DNA of 7,196 nt from Oscillospiraceae bacterium (GTDB taxonomy: Bacteria; Bacillota; Clostridia; Oscillospirales; Oscillospiraceae), in NCBI GenBank assembly GCA_017646545.1, contig JAGCMI010000146.1, positions 1 to 7,196 on the forward strand, read 5' to 3'. The stretch's first letter is position 1; the number at the start of each line of letters is the position of its first letter. This document shows positions 6,203 to 7,196 of the stretch, piece by piece. The notes beneath the pieces were generated by a model that saw nothing but the letters and a program-made list of their open reading frames with translations, had not been told where the DNA came from and made no database searches. A program made the position numbers and the translations under genes.

Positions 6203-7196
6203 ATGGAAAGAAAGATCGGAACTACCTCCCGTGGCGTTCGCTGCCCCATCATTCGGGAAGGCGACGATTTGGCAAGCATTGTTGTGAACAGCGTCCTGGA
6301 CGCCGCCCAGAGCGAGGGCTTCGGCCTGAACGACCGGGATGTCGTTGCTGTTACGGAATCCGTTGTGGCAAGAGCCCAGGGCAACTACGCCTCCGTTGAT
6401 GCCATCGCTGCCGATGTCCGCGCCAAGCTGGGCGGTGAGACCATCGGTGTCATCTTCCCCATCCTCTCCCGTAACCGTTTCGCCATCTGTCTGCGCGGTA
6501 TCGCTGCAGGCGCCAAGAAGGTGGTGCTGATGCTCAGCTACCCCTCTGACGAAGTGGGCAACGCTCTGGTTTCTCTGGATCAGCTGGATGAAGCCGGTGT
6601 CAATCCCTACTCCGATGTGCTGACTTTGGAAAAGTACCGCGAACTGTTCGGTGTCAACGCCCACCCCTTCACCGGTGTGGACTATGTGGCATACTACTCT
6701 GAGCTGATCCGGGAAGCCGGTGCAGAGGTGGAAGTGATCTTCGCCAACGACTGCCGCACCATTCTGAATTACACCAAGAATGTGCTGCACTGCGACATTC
6801 ACTCCCGCGCCCGTACCCGCCGCTTGCTGCTGGCAGCCGGCGCTGAGCGTGTGTGCGGTCTGGACAACATTCTCACCGAGAGCATCGACGGCAGCGGCCA
6901 TAATGAGCGTTTCGGTCTGCTGGGCTCCAACAAGTCCACCGAAAACACCATTAAGCTCTTCCCCAAGGAATGCACCGATCTGGTAATGGACATCCAGCAG
7001 AAGTTCCTGGAGCGTACCGGCAAGCATATCGAAGTCATGGTCTATGGCGACGGTGCTTTCAAGGATCCCGTGGGTCAGATCTGGGAGCTGGCTGATCCCA
7101 GCGTTTCCGTGGCCAACACCCCCGGTCTGGAGGGTACTCCTAACGAACTGAAGCTGAAGTATCTGGCTGACAATGATTTCGCCAACCTCTCCGGTG
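6203..7196 (+). CDS. CofE-like protein (coenzyme F420-0:L-glutamate ligase family), partial at right edge
   Basis: 331 codons are visible and the frame is still open at the window edge, so the C-terminus is missing. The ATG at 6203 follows a GAGG site (6191-6194) by eight bases. The N-terminal part resembles the F420-0:gamma-glutamyl ligase domain. It has EGDDL (19-23) at the strand that opens the fold, then LNDRDVVAVTE (42-52) and VVARAQGNY (54-62), matching the ligase pattern of a D-V-V-V strand followed by a small-residue/Gly turn. The downstream YGDGAFKDPVG segment (281-291) is shared, as I recall, with clostridial proteins annotated this way. In true F420 ligases the next strand carries an A-G-V-D-x-S-N substrate loop. 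Here that region reads FPILSRNRF (85-93) and the loop is not found. F420 synthesis is not typical of this kind of bacterium, so transfer of glutamate to F420-0 is doubtful. It may be another amide ligase or a binding protein. No signal peptide or membrane segment is visible. Leucine is encoded almost only by CTG, CTC and TTG, which suggests high expression. Confidence 0.72.
   Translation, partial: MERKIGTTSRGVRCPIIREGDDLASIVVNSVLDAAQSEGFGLNDRDVVAVTESVVARAQGNYASVDAIAADVRAKLGGETIGVIFPILSRNRFAICLRGIAAGAKKVVLMLSYPSDEVGNALVSLDQLDEAGVNPYSDVLTLEKYRELFGVNAHPFTGVDYVAYYSELIREAGAEVEVIFANDCRTILNYTKNVLHCDIHSRARTRRLLLAAGAERVCGLDNILTESIDGSGHNERFGLLGSNKSTENTIKLFPKECTDLVMDIQQKFLERTGKHIEVMVYGDGAFKDPVGQIWELADPSVSVANTPGLEGTPNELKLKYLADNDFANLSG

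Noticed and set aside
6197..7027. Minus-strand open frame (276 codons) opposite the CofE-like gene
   Set aside because: The sense frame has a ribosome binding site, family motifs and strong codon bias. The antisense frame is a by-product of that bias and resembles no family.

Overview
The window looks like an ordinary chromosomal stretch from a mid-GC Firmicutes bacterium. It is probably a gut-type clostridial lineage of the Oscillospiraceae/Ruminococcaceae kind. That placement is an inference from the protein families and from the strong purine-rich ribosome binding sites. I see no RNA genes, insertion sequences, phage genes, CRISPR arrays or attachment sites. No gene-free stretch exceeds about 155 bases.

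Layout. (1) Positions 1-210 hold the 3' end of a gene whose product ends in a Rieske [2Fe-2S] domain, most likely an FAD-dependent oxidoreductase. (2) Positions 330-2348 are a two-gene operon, ktrB-ktrA: a Ktr potassium channel subunit followed by its single-RCK regulatory partner. It is read from a consensus-like extended -10 promoter (248-275), possibly doubled by an overlapping second one. (3) A hairpin at 2371-2402 ends this operon and also serves the convergent gene at 2429-3082, a cytoplasmic SGNH/GDSL hydrolase of the rhamnogalacturonan acetylesterase type. (4) Positions 3118-3186 carry back-to-back promoters, leftward for the hydrolase and rightward for the next operon. (5) Positions 3236-6052 are a second potassium operon, trkA-trkH, with a double-RCK TrkA and a full TrkH channel subunit. 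(6) A promoter (6081-6109) and a hairpin (6116-6149) precede a gene that starts at 6203 and runs off the right edge. Its product resembles the coenzyme F420-0:L-glutamate ligase (CofE) fold family but lacks the usual substrate-loop signature.

The genes work together mainly as potassium supply. KtrB and TrkH are membrane subunits of the same superfamily, each built from four M1-P-M2 repeats. KtrA and TrkA are the cytosolic nucleotide-binding rings that gate them. Having both complete systems within 6 kb suggests two modes of K+ uptake used under different conditions. The esterase and the CofE-like protein have no evident link to potassium.

I do not find convincing evidence for a previously undescribed multi-gene system. 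The most interesting item is the CofE-like protein, because its true substrate is unclear in an organism type not known for F420. The regulatory architecture is the next most worthwhile: extended -10 promoters on both K+ operons, leaders too short for a c-di-AMP riboswitch, and a terminator that folds better for one strand than the other.
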